From Medicago truncatula (Eukaryota > Streptophyta > Magnoliopsida > Fabales > Fabaceae): 64,000 bases of DNA. Positions 1 through 12,359 of this stretch are shown in pieces. The position numbers were made by a program, and so were the translations under genes. Numbering within the stretch: the stretch's first letter is position 1; every line of letters begins with the position of its first letter. The notes below the pieces were generated by a model. The model had not been told where the DNA came from. It worked only from the letters and a program-made list of their open reading frames with translations, and ran no database searches. The stretch is taken from positions 46,728,494 through 46,792,493 of the forward strand of contig NC_053045.1 of assembly GCF_003473485.1 (NCBI RefSeq), in the 5' to 3' direction.

Positions 1-741
1 AATAGCCTGAACATGATGCTGCTAATTGCTCTGGTATTAGACCCTAGACACAAACAGAAGTTTATCATTTGGTATGCTGATAATCACTTTGGTAGTGACG
101 AGGCTAAGTGTTTCAAAGACAAAGTATATTCAAGTTTCAATTCAGTTTTCAATGAGTATAATGGTTGGATTGGGGAGTCTTCTGCTAACTCACAAGAAAA
201 CCGATCCCAAGTAAGTGGACAATCTGATCCCTATGGCTTTAATCCATTCTACAAGTCAAGTGGAAGCACTAGATCTGGTTCTGAAGTAACTTCGTACTTG
301 GCTGCTGATTTAGAGGCAGAAGGGGAGTTAGATGTCTTAATGTGGTGGAGGGAAAATTCCAACCGGTATCCAGTCCTAGCAAGAATGGCAAGAGAAATAT
401 TAGCTATACCTGTCACTACGGTTGCCTCTGAATCTGCTTTCAGTACCGGAGGAAGGGTCCTTGATCCATATCGAAGTTCTCTATCATCAACAACCGTGGA
501 AGCATTGGTTTGCACCCAGGATTGGCTTAAAGTAAAAGATCAAGACATTGAGACTTCATCTGTGGTTACAAATGATGATCTTGACACTCTACATGAACTT
601 GAGCAAGGTAAGACTAGAAGATGATATTTACTATATTAAAATATGGCTTGATACATAATGAAATGTTTGTGTTTTGCAGATATTCTTTCTCAATTAAATT
701 TTGATGGTCATTCGGCTTCTTTGAGGCTTGATGATGATTGA
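1..741 (+). CDS. hAT transposase, C-terminal part (5' end outside window)
   Basis: This is the C-terminal part of a hAT-superfamily transposase of the plant RICESLEEPER/Ac-like group; the rest lies left of the window. Two coding exons are visible, 1-607 and 680-741, joined by a GT-AG intron that splits a GAT codon; the reading then ends at TGA 739-741. The hAT motif LVLDPRHKQKF appears near the start. The C-terminal dimerisation domain is intact: DVLMWWRENSNRYP, then IPVTTVASESAF and a following block ending TQDWL. These are the standard hAT dimer signatures. The 3' end of the same element is at 2186, so the copy could be intact, but that cannot be judged without the left flank. Confidence 0.9.
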
Positions 742-1854
742 AGGTATTTCTCCCATCCAATATTAGTTTTTGCATTTCTGTCATGGAGAAATTGGTGAAC
801 TTATCTGTTTGTTACTAGAAAGTGTGCACCAATTTTAGAGTTTAAAAGAAACTACTACAAATGAATCAAGACCTAGTTGCTGAAAATTATTTACACAGAA
901 AAACTGTCATCTTGATTTGATTCTTGGCATCTCTAGCATACATTATTGACAGTACTCTTCATGAGTTATTTTGGGATTACAGAAGGTCTAAATAATGCCT
1001 GGCCAGGGGGAATGTACGGTGATTGAGACTTGAGAGGGACATAGAGAGGTAGAAAACCAACTTTTGTCTAAGGGTATTCTCTAACTTTTGAATTTTCTAC
1101 CCTTAGATAGGGACATATTTATTGCTTTATTATTATGTTGTTGTCCAACATCCATTTTATCATTGCAGTGAGGCCTAAAGGAAGCAGTGATAATTTCCTA
1201 ACATTGCATTTCTAATGCTCCTACTTATGGTTTCTCATTGTCTTGGTCCCTAAGCTCTTTGGTTCTAATATATAGCTTCTCCTAATTACACATCACTAGC
1301 TCTGTAGTTAGGATATTGCATTCACTATCAATGTATCGGTAGCCGTTGGGTCAGGATTGTACGGTTTCAAAAACATGTAGATTTTCTTTCCGAAATCGAA
1401 AATACAAATTTAAAATTTGATCCATCCTATCTTAATTCATCGGTTACAGAAAGGTAAAGAACCACACCTTGTAATTTAAGCAAGGTTCAAAAGCTTAAAA
1501 GCATTTTTAAATGTATGCTTGCTATGTTGTTTTACTCCTGTATAAATTATAGGATTTGCTTGTGACATGGTATATATTTAAGTTTATGAACACATTTATA
1601 TTGAGGTTTGTAATCACATTTGTGTCCTCATCCTTAGTTTTCTTTGAATTTTTTGTCTCAGGCTTGCAGAAAATGGCAATTCAATTTAAACAAAAGGTTA
1701 CTGCATTTCTACTTGTTGTTAGCTCTCTTGGTGGATGATTGCATCACAATTCACAAGATTTATTTAGTTTTTTTTGGATGATTGTAACTATTATTGGTGT
1801 ACAATGATTGGATTGATTTTGTCATGACTTACAAAACTTATGGAAAACTAGTTT

Positions 1855-2110
1855 TAAAACCGGTTTGATTATTTTTGAAGTAGATATATGTTATTGAATG
1901 AAATTTAGAATTTGCAAAAAAAAAAATGGAAAACTAGTTTTTTTTTTTGAAACTGGATTAAAACCGGATTTTGAATAAAAAAATTGGTTTAAAACCGGTT
2001 TGAATAAAAAAAACTGGTTTAGTTCAAAAAATTGGTTTTTCTGACAAACCGGTTTCAAACCGGTTCTGAACCATATCCAAACTGGTTGTACTTAAAAACC
2101 GGTTTTTAGT
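1855..2110. repeat. hAT subterminal ACCGG-motif cluster
   Basis: About six copies of AAACCGGTTT or close variants lie in both orientations just inside the 3' end of the hAT element. This position and density match the subterminal transposase-binding repeats known for Ac/Tag-type elements. The binding role is inference. Confidence 0.6.
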
Positions 2111-2194
2111 GAAGTGGTTTCAGGAACAAAACCAAAACCAATATTTGGTTTTGGTTTTGATTTGGTTTTAACTTTGCACACCCCTAACTATAAG

Positions 2195-2591
2195 TATTGA
2201 TTAAGACAATATATCACACCAATTATTAAGCTTAATTAAAATAACATGGCTCGTGAACAAGGTTGTTAAATGACACATCTGTTTTATTCTTTATAATTCA
2301 ATTCATACATACACTGTCTTCATCACTGTCTCACTCGAAAGAACAGTCATTAGAAAGAACCCACAAAACATCTACTCACAACTCAATTTATTTTAATCAA
2401 TCCCCCACCCATAGCCCGTGACACACACAAGAATAAGAAATACCACGTGAACGATATGGTTTTGGCAATACAACAATAGTTCGTAAAACAATTTTCTCAT
2501 TAATCAATATATAAGTTTTTTTTTTTTTTTTTTTTGTCCCTTCATGCAATCATTTTTTGGGGTACTTTCTTTCATCTATGAATTTTATATA
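2195..2591. other. Spacer between hAT and MULE-like elements
   Basis: No gene is seen here. The stretch is AT-rich with a run of about 17 T near 2519-2535, which may be the poly-A tail of a minus-strand retrotransposed piece, but no element body is recognisable. Confidence 0.5.
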
Positions 2592-4115
2592 GGCTTAATT
2601 GCACTTTTGGCCCTCTATGTTTTAAGAAGTTGCGATTTTGGACTCATAACTAATTAAAATACAAAACAGCCTCCTATGTATTGGATCTTTGGCAATTTTG
2701 GCCCTCTAACTAATTAAAATACAAAACAGCTCCCTATGTATTGGATGTTTGGCAGTTTTGGCCCCATAGATCAATTTTGACTCGGTCAACGCTGATGTGG
2801 CACTTCAAAGCCGCCACATGTGCATTGTTTTAATTAAAAATAAATTAAAAAAACCATATATAAATTAAAGAATTAAATAAATGAAAAAAAAACAAATAAT
2901 TAAAAAAAAAAGGAAGGAAATCGTGTTCCAAAATCTGATTCTCCCTTTTCTTCCTCTCATCTCTCCTTAAAAAACTGCTCTCTCCAAAACCCTTTGTTCC
3001 AAAATCTTGAAGCTTTCTGCGACTGCTTCACCACCACCATGGATTTGCTCCGATTGAATCTCTCTCGTATTCGAATTGTAACCAGAAACACGAGGAAGTA
3101 AAGTGGCATTTTAATTTTTCAAACACAGGTAAACTAGTTGTAGCATTCAGGAACAAAGTTGATGAGGAAATATAAATAGAAACTATCATTATACTTTTAA
3201 TAATGTAAACAATATATGTGATTGTTCTGATTTTTTTGGGAGATCATCAAATCAAATTGATAATACAGGGAGCTTTTATTCATGCATTCAAGGTAACATG
3301 TAGGAGTTATTGTGTCTCAGATGAGGAGTTTTAAAACACTTTTTAACTGATTCAAAAATTGATTCAAAAATAGATATTCATACTATTAAAGATTATTCAG
3401 ATATTCTTGCATTATTCATGCTGAACTAATAATATTGCATTTATAACTGCAAATTAACAAATAACTGAGCAGTTTATAATAAATATACAGATAGGAAACG
3501 ACAGAGTAAGGGAGTAAAAAAAGAATTTATATGATAAATATATCAAGCTATTGAATTGTTAAGGAACAATGTAGGTGTAATTCTTATTCAAGTTATGTAT
3601 AAGCAACATGCAACTAATATAGCTGCCTTGTTTTGTGCCCTTTATATATGTCAAAGTGCATGTGATATGCTCCTTTTTCTTTTGATAAAAACGAAACTTT
3701 CGTTTCGTTCAATAGAACATTATTTCATTATCGTGCTTGCATTGAGCTACTCATCCTTTTTCCACTTTTTCCATGCTTCTGTCAATGGAGCAGGTTCTTG
3801 AATCAGTGTTTTAGAGAGAGATGAGAGGAAGAAGAGCTAAAATCAGATTTTGGAACAAAATTTCCTTCCTTTTTTTTTCTTTTTTTTTTTTAAATTATTT
3901 TTTGTTTTTTTTCTTCATTTATTTAATTCTTTAATTTATATGTGGCTTTTTTTATTTATTTTTAATTAAAACAATGCACACGTGGCGCCTTTGAAGTGCC
4001 ACGTCAGCGTTGACCGAGTCAAAATTGGTCTAGGGGGCCAAAACTACCAAAGATCCAATACATAGGAGACTGTTTTGTATTTAATTAGTTAGGAGTCCAA
4101 AAGTGTAATTAAGCC
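2592..4115. mobile_element. Non-autonomous MULE-like element with long terminal inverted repeats
   Basis: The ends read GGCTTAATTGCACTTTTGG at left and its imperfect complement ending ATTAAGCC at right. The inverted similarity continues inward for roughly 300-380 bases on each side and includes the paired stretches around 2765-2830 and 3965-4035. The flanks TTTTATATA (2583-2591) and TTCTATATA (4116-4124) match at 8 of 9 bases, as expected for the 9-base target duplication of Mutator-like elements. No transposase is present. The middle (about 2990-3780) is unrelated unique DNA, so this may be a foldback or Pack-MULE type element. Only short, unconvincing open frames lie inside. Confidence 0.75.
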
Positions 4116-4124
4116 TTCTATATA

Positions 4125-6679
4125 TTATGTTAAGTAAACTAATTTTGACCTTTCACGTATAGATTATAATCATGGTTTGATAATACAAACACAAATGACA
4201 GTCAAAATTAATTCTAATAGTAAGCAGAGTTTTAAATTCGAGCTTTTACTCAAATAATGATTAAAGTTAATTATAATTCATTTGTAAAATCACTTTTAAG
4301 ATGAGTAAAAGCATACATGGTACATTGTGAGAGATTTCCAAAATATGGTTGGAAGTTTGCAATCGACATATATAATAATGGGCATATAAATTGACCAACG
4401 TTTGGCTTGGCAGGTTGTGCTCTTTGTGGAAAGGTGTGGTGGCAAGTTTTTTTTTTAATTTTTTGATTACACAGAGGGAGAAATCCGTAAAAGAAAACAT
4501 ATTACAAAAGTAGAAAATTCTCTAATATTGGCATCAACAAAAAAAAGAAAATTGTGTCAGACAACTGTGGTCGCAAGTTTACAAAATGGTAACGTAGTAT
4601 AATTTTATCCATCCCACCTTGATAACAAACATATATATATCGTTCAGTCTCCTTCCCCCTATGAAACAATGAACCAGTAACTTAGCTGGTGATGTGGTTG
4701 AATGACACTTGTCTAAGATGAGAACCGCACAGTGTCACTGGCACCTAGTGTCAGCACAAAGAATTTCGTCGCATCCTAGAATCAATATTTATTTATTTAT
4801 TACTACCAATTTTTCTTCTGTTAATAACTTACGATCTGTGTTTATGTTTGTTTGATTCAGCTAGAATCCGTGATAGTGAGTGAGTGATACTACACACGTG
4901 ACATGTTAAGACAAACATGCACGCATGCATGCTCAACAGTTCCGTTCCATTAATACTTCTATCTTATAAAACCATAACCCTCTTCATACTCAAACCCCAA
5001 CTCATTCATTCTATTTGCAACACCACATTTTGCAAATACACACGTCGACTACTACATTACAAACATAACAAAAAAGAAAGACACTCATTCATCAGGTGAA
5101 TTCATCATATATATATATAAAGTTTTATATTATATATGCTTTTTCAATTAATATGATCTTCATTATTTGGTATTGATCGAGTGGTAGTGGTAATTAATGT
5201 GATATATAGATAATGTATAGCTAGCTAGGGTCACTCACTCATTCATCATCATTACTAAAAAAAATTATACAAAATATATTTTGGCATTTATTCAAAAATA
5301 TTCTACCCGTGAATGATTCAATTTTTGTTGTCTCCCACCTAATATATGCTGCCTATACAATTCCTTGGCCACAACAAGCTAAACAACAACAAAGAGTCAC
5401 GAGATAGATATCAATACCATATTCACCATTTGTGGACTTACTATTTTTAATTCATGAATTTCCCAAACATATATACGTGTTCATTTTTGAGTGGAAATAT
5501 TAAGTTCATATATATATATATATATATCAAAATAGTACGTACAAGCAAGTATTTGTCATAACAATATGAGTGTATTATAGGATAATTCAATTATGTGTAT
5601 GTTGCTTTAGAATTTTGTAGAGTATTGTCCTAAGGATAAGGTGATATGATAGTTTGATACTTTGATTAACTAATTTTGCAAGCAAAATAAAGTTTCTAGT
5701 TCATAAAATGGAAAATTAAGTTTTTATTAGCTCAAATTAGAATGGTGGTTTATTGTGATTCACCATAAAAGTTTACATGTATTAATTGATCCATCATGAT
5801 GATGCTAATTAGCTGTTGCTTAATCACTAAATCTGATACTTGATACTGTACGTATTGTCCTTAATTATTTCAATCAATAGCAATAAATGATACACATGCA
5901 GTATATAAGTATATACCATTGGTTTTGTTTTTCTGAAGCTGCATGTGTCTGTTGGTTTCTTAATTACTTACCAGGGGAAACCACAGAGAAACATGTTACA
6001 TGCTTAAATCTTAATGAACAAAATTGATACTAATTAATTAAAGGCACCAGTTTTATGAATGGTTTATTACTTTTGTTTATTTTCTCCAAAAGTATATTCA
6101 TATGCTAGCTTGTTTATTAAATTAAACAGCTTATTAGAGTATAAGCCAAAAGTATTCACTGTTTCTTAAGGTTCAAATAATTTTTTGTACACAAAGGAAT
6201 GCATATGTATATATTCTCATAGTTTTATTAGTTTAAACAAAAGCAATTTAAAAATAAAGTGAAAATTAAAAGAAGTATAGTTTCTACTTTTTGCTTGATT
6301 TATTAGAATCTTTAAGCCTCATGATGTGATTTGGAATTTCCTGAAAATGTAATATTATTCACCGATATAGGAATATATAGGAGAGAAAATAATAGTAAGT
6401 GTATTGTATTTTTGAAGTATAAATAAGAAGAGAACCAACCAAAGTATGAGGGACCACAAATAAAAAAAAGTGAACATTAATTGTAATAGCTACAAAGAAA
6501 AATAACGAAGTTGAGGACCAAAATAAACCCTAGCTACTAAACCTTCAAAAGTGCTTTCAAAAGCCTCCAATCGTATCCTAATATACTTTTAACCAACACA
6601 AAATTGACACGTGGCAACATTTATATGCTTTGAGAAACCATTTAGTATGAACAATCAATCATATAGTAAGTTTTTTGAG
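4125..6679. other. Intergenic region upstream of the polygalacturonase gene
   Basis: I see no gene in this AT-rich stretch. It holds short TA-repeat tracts (near 5109-5120 and 5511-5527) and runs of A or T. The part nearest the gene presumably contains its promoter. Short open frames here have no recognisable domain. Confidence 0.5.
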
Positions 6680-6687
6680 TATAAATA
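6680..6687 (+). promoter_or_regulatory. Candidate TATA box of the polygalacturonase gene
   Basis: TATAAATA lies 216 bases before the ATG at 6903, a plausible distance if the 5' leader is about 180-190 bases. A second TATAAATA about 260 bases further upstream (near 6419) is an alternative. The choice is not decided by the sequence alone. Confidence 0.4.
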
Positions 6688-6902
6688 AGAGATGATCCTT
6701 GCTAGACCAATCAATGTGCTATGTTTTAACAATAGACCTTAGCCATTCTTCTTTCTTCAATTTCAATCTCTTCCAATTATCTTTAACACAAATATAATAT
6801 TTCTGAAACAGGAATTTTTGTCTCTATATATTGAAACAATCAATAATTTAGCAACATTTTGTTGTAGCACAATATTGGGCACATACAAATTTTGAATTTC
6901 TC

Positions 6903-9222
6903 ATGGATCTCATTCATGGACTATTTATTCTTTGGATTACCTTTATATTACTTAATTTGAGAAATGTGGATGGAAGGAACCACCTTCACACCAAGCAAAA
7001 GAAAGTATCTTCCCTTCTTCCTTCCAACTCTTCTCCTAGTGTTCCTTCTGACCCTTACCCAAATGATCCTCGCGATTCGTCTTCGGACTGTATTTTCGAT
7101 GTTACATCATTTGGAGCAATTGGAGATGGTTCAGCAGATGACACACCTGCATTCAAGAAAGCATGGAAAGCAGCTTGTGCTGTAGAGTCAGGGATTCTTC
7201 TGGTTCCAGAAAATTACACTTTTATGATCACTTCAATTATTTTTTCAGGTCCATGCAAACCAGGATTAGTATTTCAAGTAAGATAACTTTTTCAATTTCT
7301 AATTTCATCATATCATTTATTTTGTTACAAACAAATTATTATTTCTTAAAATACATGCACAAATTAAAATATGTATGTGTAAAACTATTTTAACGTTAGT
7401 TCGAATTCTTACTATTATAATAGTATAATACTAAAAAATTATTAACAAAGTTGAAATGTAATCAGGTGGATGGTATGCTAATGGCACCAGATGGACCTGA
7501 TTCATGGCCAGAGGCAGATAGCAGAAATCAATGGCTTGTGTTCTATAAACTTGACCAAATGAGTCTTAATGGTACAGGAACCATTGAAGGAAATGGAGAT
7601 CAATGGTGGGATCTTCCCTGCAAACCTCACAGGGTACGTAAAAAACTAATTTAAGAAAGTGACATTATAGTGTAATTTGTTTTACACGGTGAATGTGTAC
7701 AAATTAATTTTGATTGGTACACGCCACTAACCAAAAATTAAACTTGGCATTTTTAGGGTCCAGATGGAAAAACTTTGTCAGGACCATGTGGAAGTCCAGC
7801 TGTGAGTAAAACCATTCAGCTCAGTCATTAAATAACATTCTATATGTAAATAATATAGGGTGAAATAATTTTTTTTTTATCTTAAAAATATAGCGAATTT
7901 TGATCATAGTTCCCAAAAATAAAAACGAGATGTTTTCATCTTATCAAAATTTTCCATTTTGATTTTGGTCTCTAATGGTCAATTTATGTTTATGCTAATG
8001 TCAACGTAATCATGATCATTTTATATTCAAGATGTATTAAATGTATCTCCAACGCCTATGTGTATCTATATTATACATTAAAGAAATGTTAAGAAGATGT
8101 CAAAATTATATCAATTAGGGACAAAAATATCCTATTTTTATTTTTAAGGATTAAAATTAAAATTCGTTATATTTTTAGGGAAGAAAAACTTATTTAATTG
8201 AATAATATATTGCTAAATTTTGATATTTGTAGATGATACGGTTCTTCATGAGCTCCAATTTATATGTGAATGGACTAAAAATTGAAAACAGTCCTCAGTT
8301 CCACATGATATTTAATGGCTGCCAAGGAGTAATGATCAATATGTTATCCATTTCTGCACCAAAACTTAGCCCCAACACTGATGGAATACATGTTGAAAAC
8401 TCAAAAGATGTTGGGATATATAACTCCTTAATAAGCAATGGTAATGGCTATATATAATCCAATATTTACTTAATTTTACCATTTTTATATAAGCAACCAG
8501 CTTAATATAATAACATGATTTGAATGAACAGGTGATGATTGCATTTCAATTGGACCCGGGACTTCAAATGTGGAAATAGCTGGTGTAACTTGTGGTCCTA
8601 GCCACGGGATTAGGTACATTATTATATAATCTATTCTTATTTTGTATTTTTCTAGTAGTACATGTACATATCAACATGGGTCACTAAGATTAGTGTTTTG
8701 TTAATTTTGTACAGCATAGGAAGTCTTGGTGTGCACAATTCTCAAGCATGTGTCTCAAACTTAACAGTCCGTGACACAGTGATAAGAGAATCAGACAATG
8801 GACTAAGAATAAAGACATGGCAAGGTGGAATGGGATCTGTGTCAAATTTAAAATTTGAGAACATACAAATGGAGAATGTAGGAAACTGCATCCTTATAGA
8901 CCAATACTATTGTTTGACAAAGGAATGTCTAAATCAAACTTCAGCTGTACATGTTAATGATGTGTCCTACAAAAACATTAAGGGTACTTATGATGTTAGA
9001 ACTGCTCCTATTCATTTTGCTTGTAGTGACACTGTTGCTTGTACAAACATAACACTCTCTGAGGTTGAGCTTTTGCCATTTGAAGGTGAATTGTTGGATG
9101 ACCCTTTTTGTTGGAATGCTTATGGGGCTCAAGAGACTTTGACTATACCTCCAATTAATTGTTTAAGGGAAGGTGACCCTGAGACTGTTGGTGATCTTTC
9201 TACATATCAATGTAGTAATTAG
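6903..9222 (+). CDS. Secreted polygalacturonase (GH28), six exons
   Basis: Exons are 6903-7277, 7466-7633, 7757-7801, 8233-8440, 8532-8613 and 8715-9222, all with GT-AG introns, giving 461 residues. The product hydrolyses homogalacturonan (pectin) in the cell wall. The N-terminus is a hydrophobic signal peptide (about residues 1-24). The GH28 entry motif [15 protein letters not shown] follows. All catalytic signatures are present in order: SPNTDG, GDDC, a histidine motif GPSHGISIGSLG, and the substrate-binding RIKTWQGG. The histidine motif is SHG rather than the commoner GHG, as in many plant clade members. Length fits the family (about 400-480). It resembles the Arabidopsis At1g48100-type group; endo versus exo action cannot be read from the sequence. 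Intron 3 carries a MULE-type MITE. Confidence 0.93.
7858..8200. mobile_element. MULE-type MITE in intron 3 of the polygalacturonase gene
   Basis: The ends are inverted repeats (inner parts near 7880-7905 and 8150-8180) and the element is 343 bases long. It is flanked by identical 9-base duplications, AATAATATA at 7849-7857 and at 8201-8209. It lies wholly inside the intron 7802-8232, leaving 31 bases before the acceptor. A relative of 344 bases lies at 26056-26399. Confidence 0.8.
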
Positions 9223-9934
9223 TTAATGATGTATTATTAGTCTAAATTTGGGTAGAAGATATATTATATTATAGTATATTACATTAGGTATAGAGTTGTG
9301 AGAACAATTTTTTTTTTTTTGATTGTTATGGTTTTTTATGTTGTGCCTCTTAGGATTCGTCCCTATTTGGGTGTGTTTTCCCATAGTGAGCGATGAGTTG
9401 CTGAATTGGTTCATTTTTTTGGACCTACATTGTGAAAGCATGATTCAACATTTATACTTATTATTATGTGGCTGAAATAGTATACATTTTTTGTTCCCTT
9501 TAAATCTAAATATCTTGTTGATAAAACAAAAAATCTAAATATCTTGTTATCCCATTTTCATTTATCAGAAATACTTTGTGCACTTGACCAAAAAAAAATA
9601 AAATTAACTTTGTGCAACCAACATGTTTGGATGAAGTAACTGTAAATTTTAAAAAATTAAAAAATTTATACAATCTAAATGATTCAATTGAGCTGCTTTT
9701 TTATTTTTAAATATTTTTGTTTGGATAAAGTAATGAAAAATTTCATTGTTGACATTTTTGGGCAGCTTTTTAGGCAAATATCAGTATTATTAATCGAATA
9801 CTTGTAATGCAAAAAATTTATTTAACCCAAAATTATATTTTTAGGACAAAACTCAATCACATGTGTGATCCGGCCGATCCTAAAATTTTTAGTGTACAAG
9901 GGCAACTAAAATAACAGTGTAGCCATAATCATAT
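9223..9934. other. Downstream flank of the polygalacturonase gene
   Basis: This is the presumed 3' untranslated region followed by AT-rich spacer. No further gene or clear element is visible up to the MITE at 9935. Confidence 0.5.
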
Positions 9935-10339
9935 GACAAATTCTATGGTACACCTAATAATTTGAGTGTATTGGTACATCAAATTCTTAAATTAATAGTT
10001 AAATGAGTTTTTTTTGTAGGAAAAAATTATTTCTATGATCTATAATTATAATAACTAAATCTTATTTACCAAAAATGTCAACGCAATAAAATTTGATTTT
10101 TCTGAATTCTTATTACTCATAATAGAGAATTTTGATTATTTTTTACAATAAAATGTAAAAAAAATTAGTATGATTTTTATTAAAAATGAAATGATATTTT
10201 TTCTTATAAAATGATATTTTCTAAAATATATATGTCAACAAACACCTATTTTTTTCATAAAAAATTATAATTAATTTACAAAAGTTGTAAGCGAGAGTAC
10301 CGATACACCGTAATTTGCAGGTGTACCGTAGAAGTTCCC
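9935..10339. mobile_element. MITE with 9-base target duplication
   Basis: The left end (GACAAATTCTATGGTACACC) and the complement of the right end (GGGAACTTCTACGGTACACC) match at most positions, and the inverted similarity runs on for about 45 bases. The flanks TAATCATAT (9926-9934 and 10340-10348) are identical. No coding content. The 9-base duplication suggests a Mutator-type parent. Confidence 0.7.
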
Positions 10340-10348
10340 TAATCATAT

Positions 10349-11115
10349 TATTAGAATTTTTTAACAAAGAGATCAGGGGTACCAAATGAAGATAAAAGTG
10401 TAGGTCCAAATTTACAAGAAAAAAATAATAAATTAAAAGGCAAATTCTTTTATGGATAACAACACTTGTAGGGATTCATTTCTTGAAAATAAAATAAAAA
10501 ACACTTGTAGGGATTCATGAACAACTAGTTAAAATATATAATACACCTCATTGTATGACAAATAAATTTAAGAAATGTCATAACAAACAATACAAGAAAA
10601 CACCACTAATTTTTTATTTATTTTTAAAACGGACCAAGCTCTAGTCATAATAAACAACTAAATTTATTATTTTGTTGATATAAAATTATCTAAAATTTAA
10701 ACAACTTAACGCGATGTAAAACTCTTATCTGCACAACATGATGCTACAGAGCTTGACGCGAAAAGAGTTGTTGACAGCTTCTTATCGGCACAACATGATG
10801 CTAATGAGTTTGGTAGCATAATACACGGATGTAAAACTCTTTTCAATTTATTTTATGAAAACTTTAGTGTGAAGTTTATTCATGAGGTTGTCCATAAATT
10901 AGTTAAGGCGGCCTCATAATCAGCTAATTTCTAGATTTTGGTTAATATACTAGAATGTATTGAACACATTTTGATTAATGAAATGTTATAAACTTATTCC
11001 TCTAATCCTCTAAAAAAAACTTAAATCCTAACTAGTCATTATGATATTTATTGTTGCTGCGAAGATTCACGTCTTAATTGAATCAATTAACAAAAATAAG
11101 TATTTTAGAAATCAG
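10349..11115. repeat. Spacer with small local duplications
   Basis: Two short direct duplications are visible. The phrase AACACTTGTAGGGATTCAT occurs near 10460 and again near 10500. The phrase GCACAACATGATGCTA occurs near 10730 and again near 10788. No gene is seen. Confidence 0.5.
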
Positions 11116-12350
11116 AAATGATAAATGAACACAGTGTTTATACACAAAATGAACACGGTCGGTATGATTATACGGTATTTTCCTTTCTTTATTTTTTTTC
11201 TTTCCCTCTTCCTCTTCCTCTCCCCTTCTCTGCAATTTTCACTCACTGTCCTTTCTTCTCTCTCATCTCATCTCCCTCTTCTCTGTCAATACACCGAAAG
11301 TTGCAAGAGAGACGAAAAACTGAACGGATCTTTGACGGAGGATATTGAGCGGATCTCGGATGGCATAAGGGAGAGAAGAGGTTGTCGTCGTCGGTGGTGG
11401 TCACTGTTGACGACTACAGTGGTTGTGAGGACGGAGGTCGGACGCCGGTGGAATAATAGAGAGAGAGGACACACGAAGAGTAAAAATGAAGAAGAGGGGG
11501 TTGGTGGTGGTTGTTGTTGATGACCATGGTGGTTATGAGTACGGCGGTGGGGGTAGGTGGCGGTGGGGGATGACGGTGGTAGTGAGAAGGATCTCCAATG
11601 GAGAGAAAGAAGCACACGTAAGGAAGGATGGAAGAAGATGGGTGTTGTATATTTACAATACTGCCCCTACTTTAAGGTTGAAATATCAAAATTACCCATG
11701 ATGTCTGTATTGTGTTCAAAAGTATGTGTTTAGTTATCATTTCTTTTTTTCGAAAAAAAAGAAATGATAACTAAACACATACTTTTGTCTTCATGTACAC
11801 GAGTATAAAATGAGTTCCAAAGCGAGGAACAAGAGAAACTCTAGGAGAAAAGCATGTGTTTACCTATTTTTTTCCTTCATGTACACGAGTATAAGGAATA
11901 TATGTTTAATTATCTTTATAGCTTTTGTCTCTTTATGAAAATGAGTTCCAAAGCGAGGAACAAGAGAAACTCTAGGAGAAATTCGGAATGAAACATACAT
12001 TTACTATGATCTATAGATTTCTTTTTTTGAAACTCATTGTTTAGTTATCATTTCTTCTTCCTTCACATTGTTGTTCTTAGAGAGAGTGAAGAAAAAAACT
12101 TCTTCACTACCACTATTCGTTTTTGATCGATCGTTTACCCTCTACCACTGTGCCGTCAGAATCTCCAAAAGGTTTAAGGTTTTCTTTGTCAGCCGCCGCC
12201 ATCGTTTTTCGAGTGCCATCGTGAAGCTTTGTGGAGGTTTTTTTGTTGTTGCCGGATTATGTTGTTTTGGAGGCAGTTTGCTTTTGTGTTTATGTGTTTA
12301 TTGTGTTTTTGTGATTGTGTTTGATGAGTTGACCTCTTCGATTCTCTGAT
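11116..12350. repeat. Composite repeat region with hairpin and direct repeats
   Basis: The region looks like an assembly of repeats, not a gene. It starts with a pyrimidine-rich tract (11170-11285), then a low-complexity GGT/GAC-rich stretch (11385-11580) giving spurious Gly/Val/Asp frames. A near-perfect hairpin spans 11717-11787. A block of about 40 bases beginning ATGAGTTCCAAAGCGAGGAA occurs at about 11811 and again at 11941; the phrase TTCATGTACACGAGTATAA also occurs twice (near 11790 and 11876). The 93-codon open frame at 12068-12349 has no recognisable domain. Confidence 0.55.
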
Positions 12351-12359
12351 GTTCTCAAT

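Larger units (their letters stand above)
1..2186 (+). mobile_element. hAT DNA transposon, 3' portion
   Basis: The transposase fragment is followed by about 1.1 kb of noncoding DNA. From about 1855 to 2110 there is a subterminal region crowded with ACCGG-containing motifs (around 1860, 1970, 1992, 2046, 2056 and 2097). The outer end reads inward as TAGGGGTGTGCAAAG, a typical plant hAT terminal inverted repeat, ending at 2186. The next 8 bases, ACTATAAG (2187-2194), are the candidate target-site duplication; the partner lies outside the window. Clustered short subterminal repeats are the usual transposase-binding arrangement in hAT elements. Confidence 0.8.

Noticed and set aside
249-515. Minus-strand open frame of 88 codons opposite the hAT transposase
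   Set aside because: It is the shadow of the dimerisation-domain coding exon and has no domain of its own.
7163-7393. Overlapping plus-strand frames in polygalacturonase exon 1
   Set aside because: The GH28 reading frame is certain; these are out-of-frame shadows that run into the intron.
11118-11701. Several overlapping frames rich in Gly, Val, Asp or Arg
   Set aside because: They come from a low-complexity GGT/GAC-rich stretch read in different frames; no conserved motif is present.
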